Assembly (NCBI GenBank): GCA_937139475.1 | Contig: CAKZQF010000185.1 | Span: 1 to 38,604 of the forward strand | From: an uncultured Gammaproteobacteria bacterium | Lineage (GTDB): Bacteria > Pseudomonadota > Gammaproteobacteria > Enterobacterales > Psychrobiaceae | Length of the DNA: 38,604 nt | Direction: 5' to 3' | Part shown: in pieces, positions 1-6,962 of the stretch | Layout: each line of letters starts with the position of its first letter | How positions within the stretch are numbered: position 1 is the first letter of the stretch | Program-made: the position numbers and the translations under genes | Notes under the pieces: model-generated | The model's input: the letters and a program-made list of their open reading frames with translations, nothing else | What the model was told of the DNA's origin: nothing | Databases searched by the model: none

Positions 1-1079
1 GGCTCTTTACCAAAGAAATCAGTTACTTTTTCTTGAACTAGTGGCATACGTGTTTGACCACCAACTAAGATAACGTCATTGATATCAGAGATGCTTAGGT
101 CAGAATCCGCAAGTGCAACTTTTAGTGGCTCAAGCGTACGAGCAACTAAATCTTCAACTAGCGATTCTAATTTAGCGCGAGTAACTTTGATTGCTAAATG
201 CTTAGGACCTGTCGCGTCAGCCGTGATGTACGGTAGATTAACTTCAGTTTGTTGCGTTGAAGAAAGTTCAATTTTTGCTTTCTCTGCAGCTTCTTTTAGA
301 CGTTGAAGTGCTAGTGGATCGTTATTTAAATCGATACCTTGTTCTTTCTTGAACTCTTCTACTAAGTAGTTGATTAAACGGCTATCGAAATCTTCACCAC
401 CTAAGTGAGTGTCACCGTTAGTCGCTAATACTTCAAATGTGTGCTCGCCATCCATTTCATCGATTTCGATGATAGAGATATCGAATGTACCACCACCAAG
501 GTCATATACAGCAACTACGTTGTCGCCAGCTTTTTTGTCCATACCGTAAGCAAGTGCTGCAGCGGTTGGCTCATTGATGATACGCTTAACTTCAAGACCT
601 GCAATACGGCCAGCATCTTTAGTTGCTTGACGTTGTGCATCGTTAAAGTAAGCAGGTACTGTGATTACAGCTTCAGAAACATCTTCACCTAGGTAATCTT
701 CAGCTGTTTTCTTCATCTTCTTCAAGATTTCAGCAGAGATTTGTGGCGGCGCCATTTTCTTGTCTTGTGCTTCAACCCATGCATCACCGTTATCAGCCTT
801 AACAATGTTGTATGGCATGATTTTAACGTCACGTTGTACAACTTCGTCTTGGAAGCGACGACCGATTAAACGCTTGATAGCGAATAATGTGTTATGTGGG
901 TTTGTTACTGCTTGACGTTTTGCAGGTTGACCAACTAATACTTCGCTTTCTGTGTAAGCGATGATAGAAGGAGTTGTGCGATCGCCTTCAGCATTTTCAA
1001 TAATACGTGTTTTCTCGCCGTCTAAAACTGCAACACATGAGTTAGTTGTACCTAAGTCGATACCGATAATTTTTCCCAT
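1..1079 (-). CDS. dnaK: Chaperone DnaK (Hsp70), N-terminal part, truncated by the window edge
   Basis: ATP-dependent cytoplasmic chaperone that binds unfolded polypeptides with DnaJ and GrpE. The reverse-strand reading frame opens at an ATG at 1079 with the hallmark start [16 protein letters not shown] (phosphate-binding loop) and runs without a stop to base 1, giving about 359 residues, i.e. most of the nucleotide-binding domain. Visible Hsp70 signatures include the [14 protein letters not shown] segment, the [11 protein letters not shown] phosphate-2 loop and [11 protein letters not shown] close to the window edge. A ribosome-binding sequence GGAGAAA sits just upstream of the ATG. It lies downstream of grpE in the same direction, separated by a terminator and its own sigma-32 promoter. 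The substrate-binding domain and any following dnaJ lie outside the window. Confidence 0.98.
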   Translation of the reverse strand, partial: MGKIIGIDLGTTNSCVAVLDGEKTRIIENAEGDRTTPSIIAYTESEVLVGQPAKRQAVTNPHNTLFAIKRLIGRRFQDEVVQRDVKIMPYNIVKADNGDAWVEAQDKKMAPPQISAEILKKMKKTAEDYLGEDVSEAVITVPAYFNDAQRQATKDAGRIAGLEVKRIINEPTAAALAYGMDKKAGDNVVAVYDLGGGTFDISIIEIDEMDGEHTFEVLATNGDTHLGGEDFDSRLINYLVEEFKKEQGIDLNNDPLALQRLKEAAEKAKIELSSTQQTEVNLPYITADATGPKHLAIKVTRAKLESLVEDLVARTLEPLKVALADSDLSISDINDVILVGGQTRMPLVQEKVTDFFGKE

Positions 1080-1177
1080 CGGGGTTTCTCCAAAATATGT
1101 CAAACAATGACTAAAATAATGTTATTAACGAAAGTAAGTTAACTACTTTATGACTTCCGTTGTATGCTTAAAATTAG

Positions 1178-1207
1178 ATATGGGGATGCAATTTGAAATG
1201 CCAAGGG
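1178..1207 (-). promoter_or_regulatory. Sigma-32 (heat-shock) promoter of dnaK
   Basis: Read on the minus strand there is CCCTTGGCA (1199-1207), close to the sigma-32 -35 element CCCTTGAA, then after a 13-base spacer measured from the end of CTTGGCA the sequence CCCCATAT (1178-1185), a full match to the -10 consensus CCCCATNT. It lies about 100 bases upstream of the dnaK start codon and downstream of the grpE terminator, so dnaK can be induced independently of grpE. Confidence 0.85.
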
Positions 1208-1258
1208 CAAAAGCAAAAAAAAATTAATTTATTTCAAAAATCGCTAGCACCTTGATAG

Positions 1259-1291
1259 AAAAAGCCGCTTGATAAGACCAAGCGGCTTTTT
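1259..1291 (-). terminator. Rho-independent terminator after grpE
   Basis: A perfect 13-base-pair inverted repeat, with arms 1259-1271 and 1279-1291 and a 7-base loop. The GC core is GCCGCTTG/CAAGCGGC, flanked by A5 on one side and T5 on the other. It can therefore work in both directions, but the only gene running into it is grpE on the minus strand. Confidence 0.88.
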
Positions 1292-1321
1292 GATATGCAT
1301 ATAATAACTGTAAAAGTTAAC

Positions 1322-1912
1322 TTAAGCGTTGGTATCTACGCTACCACCTTTAGCAACAACAACCATTGCAGGGCGTAATAGGCGGCCGTTCATTTCATAG
1401 CCCTTTTGCATAACATCGATAACAGAATTCGGCTCAGCACCTGGTACTTCAATCATGGTCATCGCTTGATGCTGTTCAGGATTAAAGGTTTCACCTTTAG
1501 GGTCGATTTGCTTAATACCTGATTTGGCTAGCGCTTCAGTGAAACTCGTTAGCGTCATTTCAACGCCTTCTACTATCGCTTTAGTTGCTTCATTGTCGGC
1601 ATCGGCGGCACCAATAGCACGCTCTAAATTGTCTGCCACTGGCAATAACTCATTAGCAAATTTATTTAATGCAAACTTATGTGCTTTTTCAACATCTTGT
1701 GCAGCACGACGACGAATATTCTCTTCGCTTGCTTTGGCACGTAATACCGCATCTTTTTGTCCTGCGACTTTCGCTTCACTTGCCGCTAACGCTGCTTCCA
1801 GCTCCACAATACGCTGTGCAGTCTCATCAACAACTTCGCCTTCGACAGCCTCTTCAACAGCTTCAACATTGTCTAATTCAACGTCGTTTGGGTTTGTTTC
1901 TTGTTCGCTCAT
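1322..1912 (-). CDS. grpE: Nucleotide exchange factor GrpE
   Basis: Co-chaperone that releases ADP from DnaK. The chosen start is the ATG at 1912 (protein [10 protein letters not shown]..., 196 residues). A longer frame exists from 1948, but its extra codons reach up to the -10 box of the sigma-32 promoter and so are unlikely to be translated. A GGAAT ribosome-binding sequence precedes the chosen start. The N-terminus is acidic and disordered-looking (about residues 1-40), followed by the long alpha-helical coiled coil that dimerises GrpE (about 45-100). The C-terminal beta domain shows the family motif GVEMTLTSF...[20 protein letters not shown] and ends VVVAKGG. Length is as expected for the family (about 197 in E. 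coli). It is followed by a strong terminator and then dnaK. Confidence 0.97.
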   Translation of the reverse strand: MSEQETNPNDVELDNVEAVEEAVEGEVVDETAQRIVELEAALAASEAKVAGQKDAVLRAKASEENIRRRAAQDVEKAHKFALNKFANELLPVADNLERAIGAADADNEATKAIVEGVEMTLTSFTEALAKSGIKQIDPKGETFNPEQHQAMTMIEVPGAEPNSVIDVMQKGYEMNGRLLRPAMVVVAKGGSVDTNA

Positions 1913-1951
1913 GTTTATTCCAGATATAAATTCAATAACTCTTGGCATTTA

Positions 1952-1981
1952 TTATGGGGATCTAAGCAGGCGATTCAAGGG
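1952..1981 (-). promoter_or_regulatory. Sigma-32 (heat-shock) promoter of grpE
   Basis: On the minus strand a perfect -35 element CCCTTGAA (1974-1981) is followed after 14 bases by CCCCATAA (1952-1959), matching the sigma-32 -10 CCCCATNT at seven of eight positions. Transcription would start near 1945, which leaves a short leader to the ATG at 1912 and supports that start over the longer reading frame. Confidence 0.87.
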
Positions 1982-2101
1982 CAACGGTTCAAAAATTTTA
2001 ATTATGTTTGATTAACTTCAAGCCACTCCTGCTTTTTTATAGTGCAAAGTCTCATGGCAGCGGTATACTGTGAGTCTGATCTGGTCAATAAAATCAAAGC
2101 G

Positions 2102-2998
2102 ATGAAACGTCTTTTTAATAAAATCGGACTTATTGGTAAAGCAAACCATGGTGCCACTAATCAAACAATTACTGAAATCCACGCACTGTTGGCAAAGCAC
2201 GGCTATGACATTTATGTCGAAGAGCGTGCATGTGAAGGCTTAGCGATTAATGGCGTCGAGCTCGCCAGCATCACTGAAATCGGTGAATACTGCGACTTGG
2301 CTATTGTTGTTGGCGGCGACGGCAATATGCTTGGTGCAGCGAGAGTATTAGCGAGATACAACATTGCGGTAGTTGGTGTCAATCGAGGTAATTTGGGCTT
2401 TTTAACTGATATTGATCCCGACGATATCCAAACACCATTGCTGGAAATCCTCAGTGGCCGATTTATCACTGAAAATCGGTTTTTACTAGAGACTCAAATC
2501 TATCGCCATGGCGCTAAAAAAAGCACCAATAGTGCGATGAACGAAGTGGTATTACACGCCGCAAAAGTTGCACACATGATCGAATTCGAGTTATTTATTG
2601 ATGACTTGTTTGTTTATCATCAGCGCTCGGATGGGTTGATTACATCCACTCCCACAGGCTCTACCGCTTATTCCTTATCAGGCGGAGGTTCTATACTCAC
2701 ACCAAACATGGACGCTATCGCCTTAGTTCCTATGTTCCCTCATACCCTGAGTTCCAGGCCAATAGTAATTGATGGCAACAGCCAAATGAGCCTTCGTATT
2801 CCAGCTTACCTCGACGAAAATATTCAAGTGAGTTGTGATGGCCAAGTGACCTTAGAGGTATTGCCTGGTGATGAGATAAAAATACAAAAAAGTGATTGTC
2901 AATTGCGCTTAATTCACCCGGTGGGTTATAGCTACTATGAAACCCTACGAAGCAAGCTCAACTGGAGTGAACAAAGCGTAACAAAGCGACAGTCGTAG
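2102..2998 (+). CDS. nadK: NAD kinase
   Basis: Phosphorylates NAD to NADP in the cytoplasm. The protein from the ATG at 2102 (MKRLFNKIGLIGK..., 298 residues) aligns in length with E. coli NadK (292). An upstream in-frame ATG at 2042 would add 20 residues not expected in the family and would sit before a TATACT -10-like box at 2064-2069, so the later start is preferred although its ribosome-binding site is weak. Diagnostic motifs are the GGDGN nucleotide-binding loop (VVVGGDGNMLG), NRGNLGFLTD, the MNEVVLH segment, and SDGLITSTPTGSTAYSLSGGG. It is divergent from grpE, as in E. coli, but recN, its usual neighbour, is here 6.7 kb away. It converges with the YjbR gene with only 8 bases between stops. 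Confidence 0.96.
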   Translation: MKRLFNKIGLIGKANHGATNQTITEIHALLAKHGYDIYVEERACEGLAINGVELASITEIGEYCDLAIVVGGDGNMLGAARVLARYNIAVVGVNRGNLGFLTDIDPDDIQTPLLEILSGRFITENRFLLETQIYRHGAKKSTNSAMNEVVLHAAKVAHMIEFELFIDDLFVYHQRSDGLITSTPTGSTAYSLSGGGSILTPNMDAIALVPMFPHTLSSRPIVIDGNSQMSLRIPAYLDENIQVSCDGQVTLEVLPGDEIKIQKSDCQLRLIHPVGYSYYETLRSKLNWSEQSVTKRQS

Positions 2999-3006
2999 TC
3001 ACTTTA

Positions 3007-3354
3007 CTACATTAGCGCACGGACTTTTTTGGGTAAAGCATCAACGACTAGTTGATAGGAATTATCGATCATGCGCAGTAATTCACTATCTGCTATCGAT
3101 TGGTCAATAACGATGACATTCCAGTGGGTCTTATTTAAATGAAAACTTGGGGTTATACAAGCGTGCTGACTACGTAGTATTTCTGCCTCTTGTGGCTCAC
3201 ACTTTAAATTGAGGTTAAGTTCTTGAGTTACGCGATTCTTACCGAGTGTAGCAAACATCTTACCTTTAACTTTAAAGACCATGATATCTTTACCAAATGG
3301 ATAGTCTAAAAGACTGTAATCTTTTTCCATTAAATAGCTTTTTAAAAATTCCAT
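3007..3354 (-). CDS. MmcQ/YjbR family protein
   Basis: Small 115-residue protein of the YjbR (DUF419) family, whose members have a CyaY-like alpha/beta fold and no settled biochemical role. Family features visible are the early FPFGKD-like segment (YPFGKDIMVFKVKGKMFATL), the middle region NLKCEPQEAEILR, the THWNVIVID segment, and the C-terminal helix DNSYQLVVDALPKKVR. The start ATG at 3354 is preceded by a good AGGAG ribosome-binding site. No signal peptide or membrane segment is present, so it is expected in the cytoplasm. It appears to be a stand-alone gene between nadK (convergent) and the TonB-like gene. Confidence 0.85.
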   Translation of the reverse strand: MEFLKSYLMEKDYSLLDYPFGKDIMVFKVKGKMFATLGKNRVTQELNLNLKCEPQEAEILRSQHACITPSFHLNKTHWNVIVIDQSIADSELLRMIDNSYQLVVDALPKKVRALM

Positions 3355-3477
3355 TGATACTCCTGGATACTCGTTCTAGCTCCTGCTTTCGTAATTATAG
3401 TTACAATTTTTCAAAGTGTTAGCGCTAGAGTAAATATCAGTATTTCGCATCATATTTTTATAATTTTTAATCCCTTG

Positions 3478-4116
3478 CTATTTTTTAGCTGATGGTAAAA
3501 AGTTTGAAAGATCTGGTTTTTCTTCACACGCGATAGTGCCACGCAAAAGTCCAGAAATCGCGGCAATCGTTTTTTTAGCGCCACTATCACAATATATTTT
3601 GACTTGCCGTTTTTGCTCTTCACTTTTATAAACCACTTGATATTCATGACTTTTAGGTTTACCTGTCATTAATGAAGTGGTGGCTCTGGCGGATTTAACA
3701 AATTGCTCAGATTGACCACGCTGTCGCTCAAAGTACTGCTTACCGGCGCTAAGAATTGCCTGCGCTGAAGGTGCAGGTTGTTCCACCCGTTCAACAATAT
3801 CAACAAGCGAAGAGTCTAGTGGTTGCTTGTTTTCGATCGGCTGTATCTTTTCGCTCTGTGGCGGTACGTGTGGCTGTGGCGTGGCCTCTGGAGGTTGGCT
3901 CACTTCGATTTCTTTTTTCGGCACCGGGGCTTGTGTGGCTTTTTCCACTGGGCGTGGTGGCAACCACTTCACTAATTGCGCTGACATCACGGGCTTGCTA
4001 GTTGTTGGCGTTACTTTTGTCACTAACACTTGCGTATCCAATATATAGATGAAGAGCACATGAACAACAGCAGAAATAGCAAATAGCCCAACGTTCTTTT
4101 TATCCATTACATCCAT
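3478..4116 (-). CDS. TonB-like, proline-rich inner-membrane anchor protein of unknown function
   Basis: Not recognised as a named gene. From the ATG at 4116 it has 212 residues: a short basic start (MDVMDKKN), one hydrophobic segment (about residues 9-26, VGLFAISAVVHVLFIYIL), and a long proline/glutamate/lysine-rich linker (about 35-105) as in TonB, which spans the periplasm. The C-terminal region of about 90 residues has two cysteines (YCDSG and IACEE) that could form a disulphide, and ends in a lysine-rich tail. The classical TonB C-terminal motif (YP...A...G) is not seen, and no exbB/exbD is adjacent. Alternative starts are a TTG at 4146 and an ATG at 4107; none has a strong ribosome-binding site. 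The TonB resemblance is architectural only; function is unknown. Confidence 0.7.
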   Translation of the reverse strand: MDVMDKKNVGLFAISAVVHVLFIYILDTQVLVTKVTPTTSKPVMSAQLVKWLPPRPVEKATQAPVPKKEIEVSQPPEATPQPHVPPQSEKIQPIENKQPLDSSLVDIVERVEQPAPSAQAILSAGKQYFERQRGQSEQFVKSARATTSLMTGKPKSHEYQVVYKSEEQKRQVKIYCDSGAKKTIAAISGLLRGTIACEEKPDLSNFLPSAKK

Positions 4117-4463
4117 TGCCCGGTGATTTAGCAAAAGCGCTTCCAATGCTAATTTATTGTTATCGCTTATGGACCTATCTCACAAGATATAGTTCCGTTT
4201 GTGAGTTTCACATATAGTGAAATGAGCGATATATTAAAATCAAATACGTAACAGGGAAATTACAGGTAGTGTTTTAAAATCCAGATGAGTGGTAAATTAA
4301 GCCGATGGCTTGATACCTCACCCCGATCTAGAGGTAGCGATGTTCCTAAGGAGTATCAGAATTTATCCAGCTTATATGATTGGGTAAGGAAGGAATGATT
4401 TAGCCGCGCTCTGCCATGCGATAGCTACTGCTCATCCCTTCCTCCCTTGGTGGGCAGGTTTGC
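4117..4463. other. Intergenic region between the TonB-like gene and the chemoreceptor; contains a perfect dyad
   Basis: No credible gene is seen. Near the TonB-like gene there is a perfect 17-base dyad TTTCAC-ATATA-GTGAAA (4206-4222), a plausible operator for that minus-strand gene. At about 4311-4360 the sequence shows imperfect inverted repeats (GATACCTC ... GGAGTATC, with CCTC ... GAGG inside). Near 4386-4446 there is a purine/pyrimidine pair (AAGGAAGG ... CCCTTCCT) that could fold as a weak 3' hairpin for the chemoreceptor transcript, but it has no clean T-run. No promoter is assigned with confidence. Confidence 0.45.
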
Positions 4464-6383
4464 CTATTCCAATTTGAACTGCGCAACTAATGATCTCAGT
4501 TGACTATTAGCATTTGCTAAATCAGTGGTTCGTCCCCTGCTATTGTCACTGTTGGTTGCAAGCTGATTGGCCATCTCGCTTATTGTTGCTATATTGCGGG
4601 CTATTTCCTCCGAAACACTGCTCTGCTCTTCCGCTGCGGTGGCAATTTGTAAATTAAGGTTATTGACATGATCAACTGATACTCCGATTGAATCTAAATC
4701 AGTAGCCACGACCTCTGTTATTTCTGCAGTTTTTAAACAAGTTGACTTTGTTATTCCCATCGCGGCGATTGCTGTATTGGAACCCTGCTTTAGGTGAGAT
4801 AGTGTTTGCTCTATTTCGGTTGTGCTAGCTTGTGTTTTGGCGGCAAGCGCCCTGACTTCATCCGCGACCACGGCAAAGCCACGCCCTTGCTCACCGGCCC
4901 GTGCTGCTTCAATAGCGGCGTTTAGCGCTAATAAATTTGTTTGGTCTGCAATGTCTCCTATAATTTTCAAGACACTGGTAATTTCATCTGTGTAATGCTT
5001 AATTTCAGTAATGTTATCGGCTGTATTTTCAACCTCCCGCACTAACTGGGCTACGGTCGATGTCGCTTGGCCAACCGCACTTTTGGATTCAAGTGCCTGA
5101 GCATTCGTAGTTTGAGTAAATGCCGCTGTTTCATTGCCATTTTTGGCCACATCTCTTGCGGTTGCACTCATCTCTTCGATGGCAGCAACGATTTGATCTG
5201 TTTCCTGTGTATGATTGTTTAATATATTCCCTGCTATATTCACCTCTGCCTTAAGTTCGTCAATGCTGGAATCTATTTTATTAGACGCCAGTGACACATC
5301 GAGCATCATTGTTTGTAATCGGGTGATAAACTGATTAATGCCTGCAGAAATTTGGCCCAAGTCATCTTTACACTGAACTGGGAGACGTCGAGTTAAGTCT
5401 CCATTACCTTGTGACAGGCCAGCAACAACATCTTTAAGTAATATGATGGGACGGTATAGCACCTGCAACATTACAAAGATCAGACCTATGGCTATGGTGA
5501 CCATAACAACAGAGGATAAAATAGCATTTGTAATCGTCACATCTAGGGCAGCATATGCAACGGATTCATCAATCGCTATAAACAGATGCCATTTTTTACC
5601 GTTAACCAATTTTATCGATTTAGTGAAGGCTAATTTGTCTGCCCCGTTGAGTGTGTAACTCAACATTACCTCATCTTGAGAGAGCATTTGACTTTCTATC
5701 TCCCCCAAACCGGCGTCACGAAAACGGGTACCAACATTCACCTCTTTAGAAGTCGAGGCCAATACTTTTCCCGTCTCATCAGTAATAATAGTCACTGCAC
5801 TGGGGATCTTAACCTGTTTAACCGTATTTTCTAAAATAGAGAGTTCTATATCAGCCAATACCACCCCATCACGCATCGCTTTCATGATAGAAACAACTTC
5901 ATTGCCGGTTGTAGCATCTTTATAAACGTCAGTGATATCTAATACCTGACTTAACTTCGCCTGCGCATACCACGGGCGCACTGTCGGGTCGTATTTTTCA
6001 GGTACGGCAACACCATCTATCCAAATATCGCCTATGGCAGTCGCATAAGCACTACCATCATCGAATGTGAAAAAAACGTCACTTAAATTAGCTGTCGCTT
6101 TGGTCAGCCTTGCGGTTCTGACAAAGTCTCCCTGGATTATGCCGGAAGTATAATTGTCAGCCAATTGGTTAACCACACTCGCTTTAGATTGAAACCAGGC
6201 TTCAATGGTATTCGCTTCGAATCGGGTTGTTGCTACTGTCGCCCTATTCACACTGTCAATTGTGCTATTGCGAATTTCGACATACGAAATCCAATTTGCT
6301 ACTAATAAACAGATAGCAACTACAGTGCCCATTGAAACAATGAGCGTTCTCCTAAACCCTAATAGTTTATTCATTTCGAGCAT
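4464..6383 (-). CDS. Methyl-accepting chemotaxis protein with periplasmic dCACHE sensor
   Basis: Transmembrane chemoreceptor that senses a ligand in the periplasm and controls the CheA kinase. 639 residues: TM1 about 13-34, a double-CACHE sensor about 40-275 (signature [20 protein letters not shown] and later [11 protein letters not shown]), TM2 about 282-309, HAMP about 310-362, then the coiled-coil signalling domain. Its hairpin tip (about 475-512) has the invariant sequence [20 protein letters not shown] followed by [15 protein letters not shown]. The C-terminus (LVAQFKLE) lacks the pentapeptide that tethers CheR/CheB in some receptors. The first ATG at 6383 is only two bases from an AAGGGG sequence; the ATG three codons later (6374, MNKLLGF) has a better, though long, spacing and may be the real start. 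It is divergent from a GGDEF-EAL gene. The ligand cannot be predicted, though CACHE domains of this type often bind amino acids or other small organic molecules. Confidence 0.93.
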   Translation of the reverse strand: MLEMNKLLGFRRTLIVSMGTVVAICLLVANWISYVEIRNSTIDSVNRATVATTRFEANTIEAWFQSKASVVNQLADNYTSGIIQGDFVRTARLTKATANLSDVFFTFDDGSAYATAIGDIWIDGVAVPEKYDPTVRPWYAQAKLSQVLDITDVYKDATTGNEVVSIMKAMRDGVVLADIELSILENTVKQVKIPSAVTIITDETGKVLASTSKEVNVGTRFRDAGLGEIESQMLSQDEVMLSYTLNGADKLAFTKSIKLVNGKKWHLFIAIDESVAYAALDVTITNAILSSVVMVTIAIGLIFVMLQVLYRPIILLKDVVAGLSQGNGDLTRRLPVQCKDDLGQISAGINQFITRLQTMMLDVSLASNKIDSSIDELKAEVNIAGNILNNHTQETDQIVAAIEEMSATARDVAKNGNETAAFTQTTNAQALESKSAVGQATSTVAQLVREVENTADNITEIKHYTDEITSVLKIIGDIADQTNLLALNAAIEAARAGEQGRGFAVVADEVRALAAKTQASTTEIEQTLSHLKQGSNTAIAAMGITKSTCLKTAEITEVVATDLDSIGVSVDHVNNLNLQIATAAEEQSSVSEEIARNIATISEMANQLATNSDNSRGRTTDLANANSQLRSLVAQFKLE

Positions 6384-6962
6384 AACCCCTTAACTGGTAG
6401 TGGCCAAGGCGAGCGTGAATCATAAGTAAGAGGTGCAATAGCGATTCCACTTCAAACTTAATACAGCACTTCTGCTTAGCGCAATAATCAAACGCTTACA
6501 GTATTATTTTTAACGTAAATACGTTTTCTCTCCTGCCTTCGCACAATACTTATTCAAAAAAATAATCATGAAATCGTTTATTAGGACTAATAATTTCACT
6601 TGAGCTTAACAACCCGCTATAAACTTTCGAATTGACGACATATTTTTTTATCCAACGATTAGAGGGCAGCAATTAACATACTTTCCCTCATAAACAACTA
6701 ACTGACGCGACCAAATAGGCGCTCAAACAGCCTTTTGGCAGAAATAACACCAAGGTTACACAGCCACAAATTTAGCGCTGGTTACTTACCTTAAATGTGT
6801 TATTTACCGCTGGTAATAATTTATTCTGACGCCCTAATCAAAACGCAGTATGTTTACGTATTAACCATCATGCTACCTTCCAGTCATTCAGATTCTGTTG
6901 AATTTTAATACAAACAAGTAACGTTAATGATAATTTCAAATGGACTTAGTTAGGAATGTCTC
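6384..6962. other. Long intergenic region between divergent chemoreceptor and GGDEF-EAL genes
   Basis: 579 bases without a supportable gene. A near-perfect palindrome AACGTA-AA-TACGTT lies at 6512-6525, and a related sequence TTTACGTATTAA occurs near 6850, so both could belong to one regulator's operator set; this is a guess. On the minus strand 6435-6461 has a sigma-28-like -35 half (TTAAGTTT) but a poor -10. The region must hold the promoters of both divergent genes, but none stands out clearly. Confidence 0.4.

Noticed and set aside
1524..2015. A 163-codon open frame on the plus strand antisense to grpE
   Set aside because: It is a low-complexity Ala/Ser shadow of grpE, runs through the grpE promoter, and has no family signature.
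6435..6461. Possible sigma-28 (flagellar) promoter for the chemoreceptor on the minus strand
   Set aside because: The -35 half (TTAAGTTT) and the 11-base spacing fit, but the -10 half (GCTATTGC) matches GCCGATAA at only three of eight positions.
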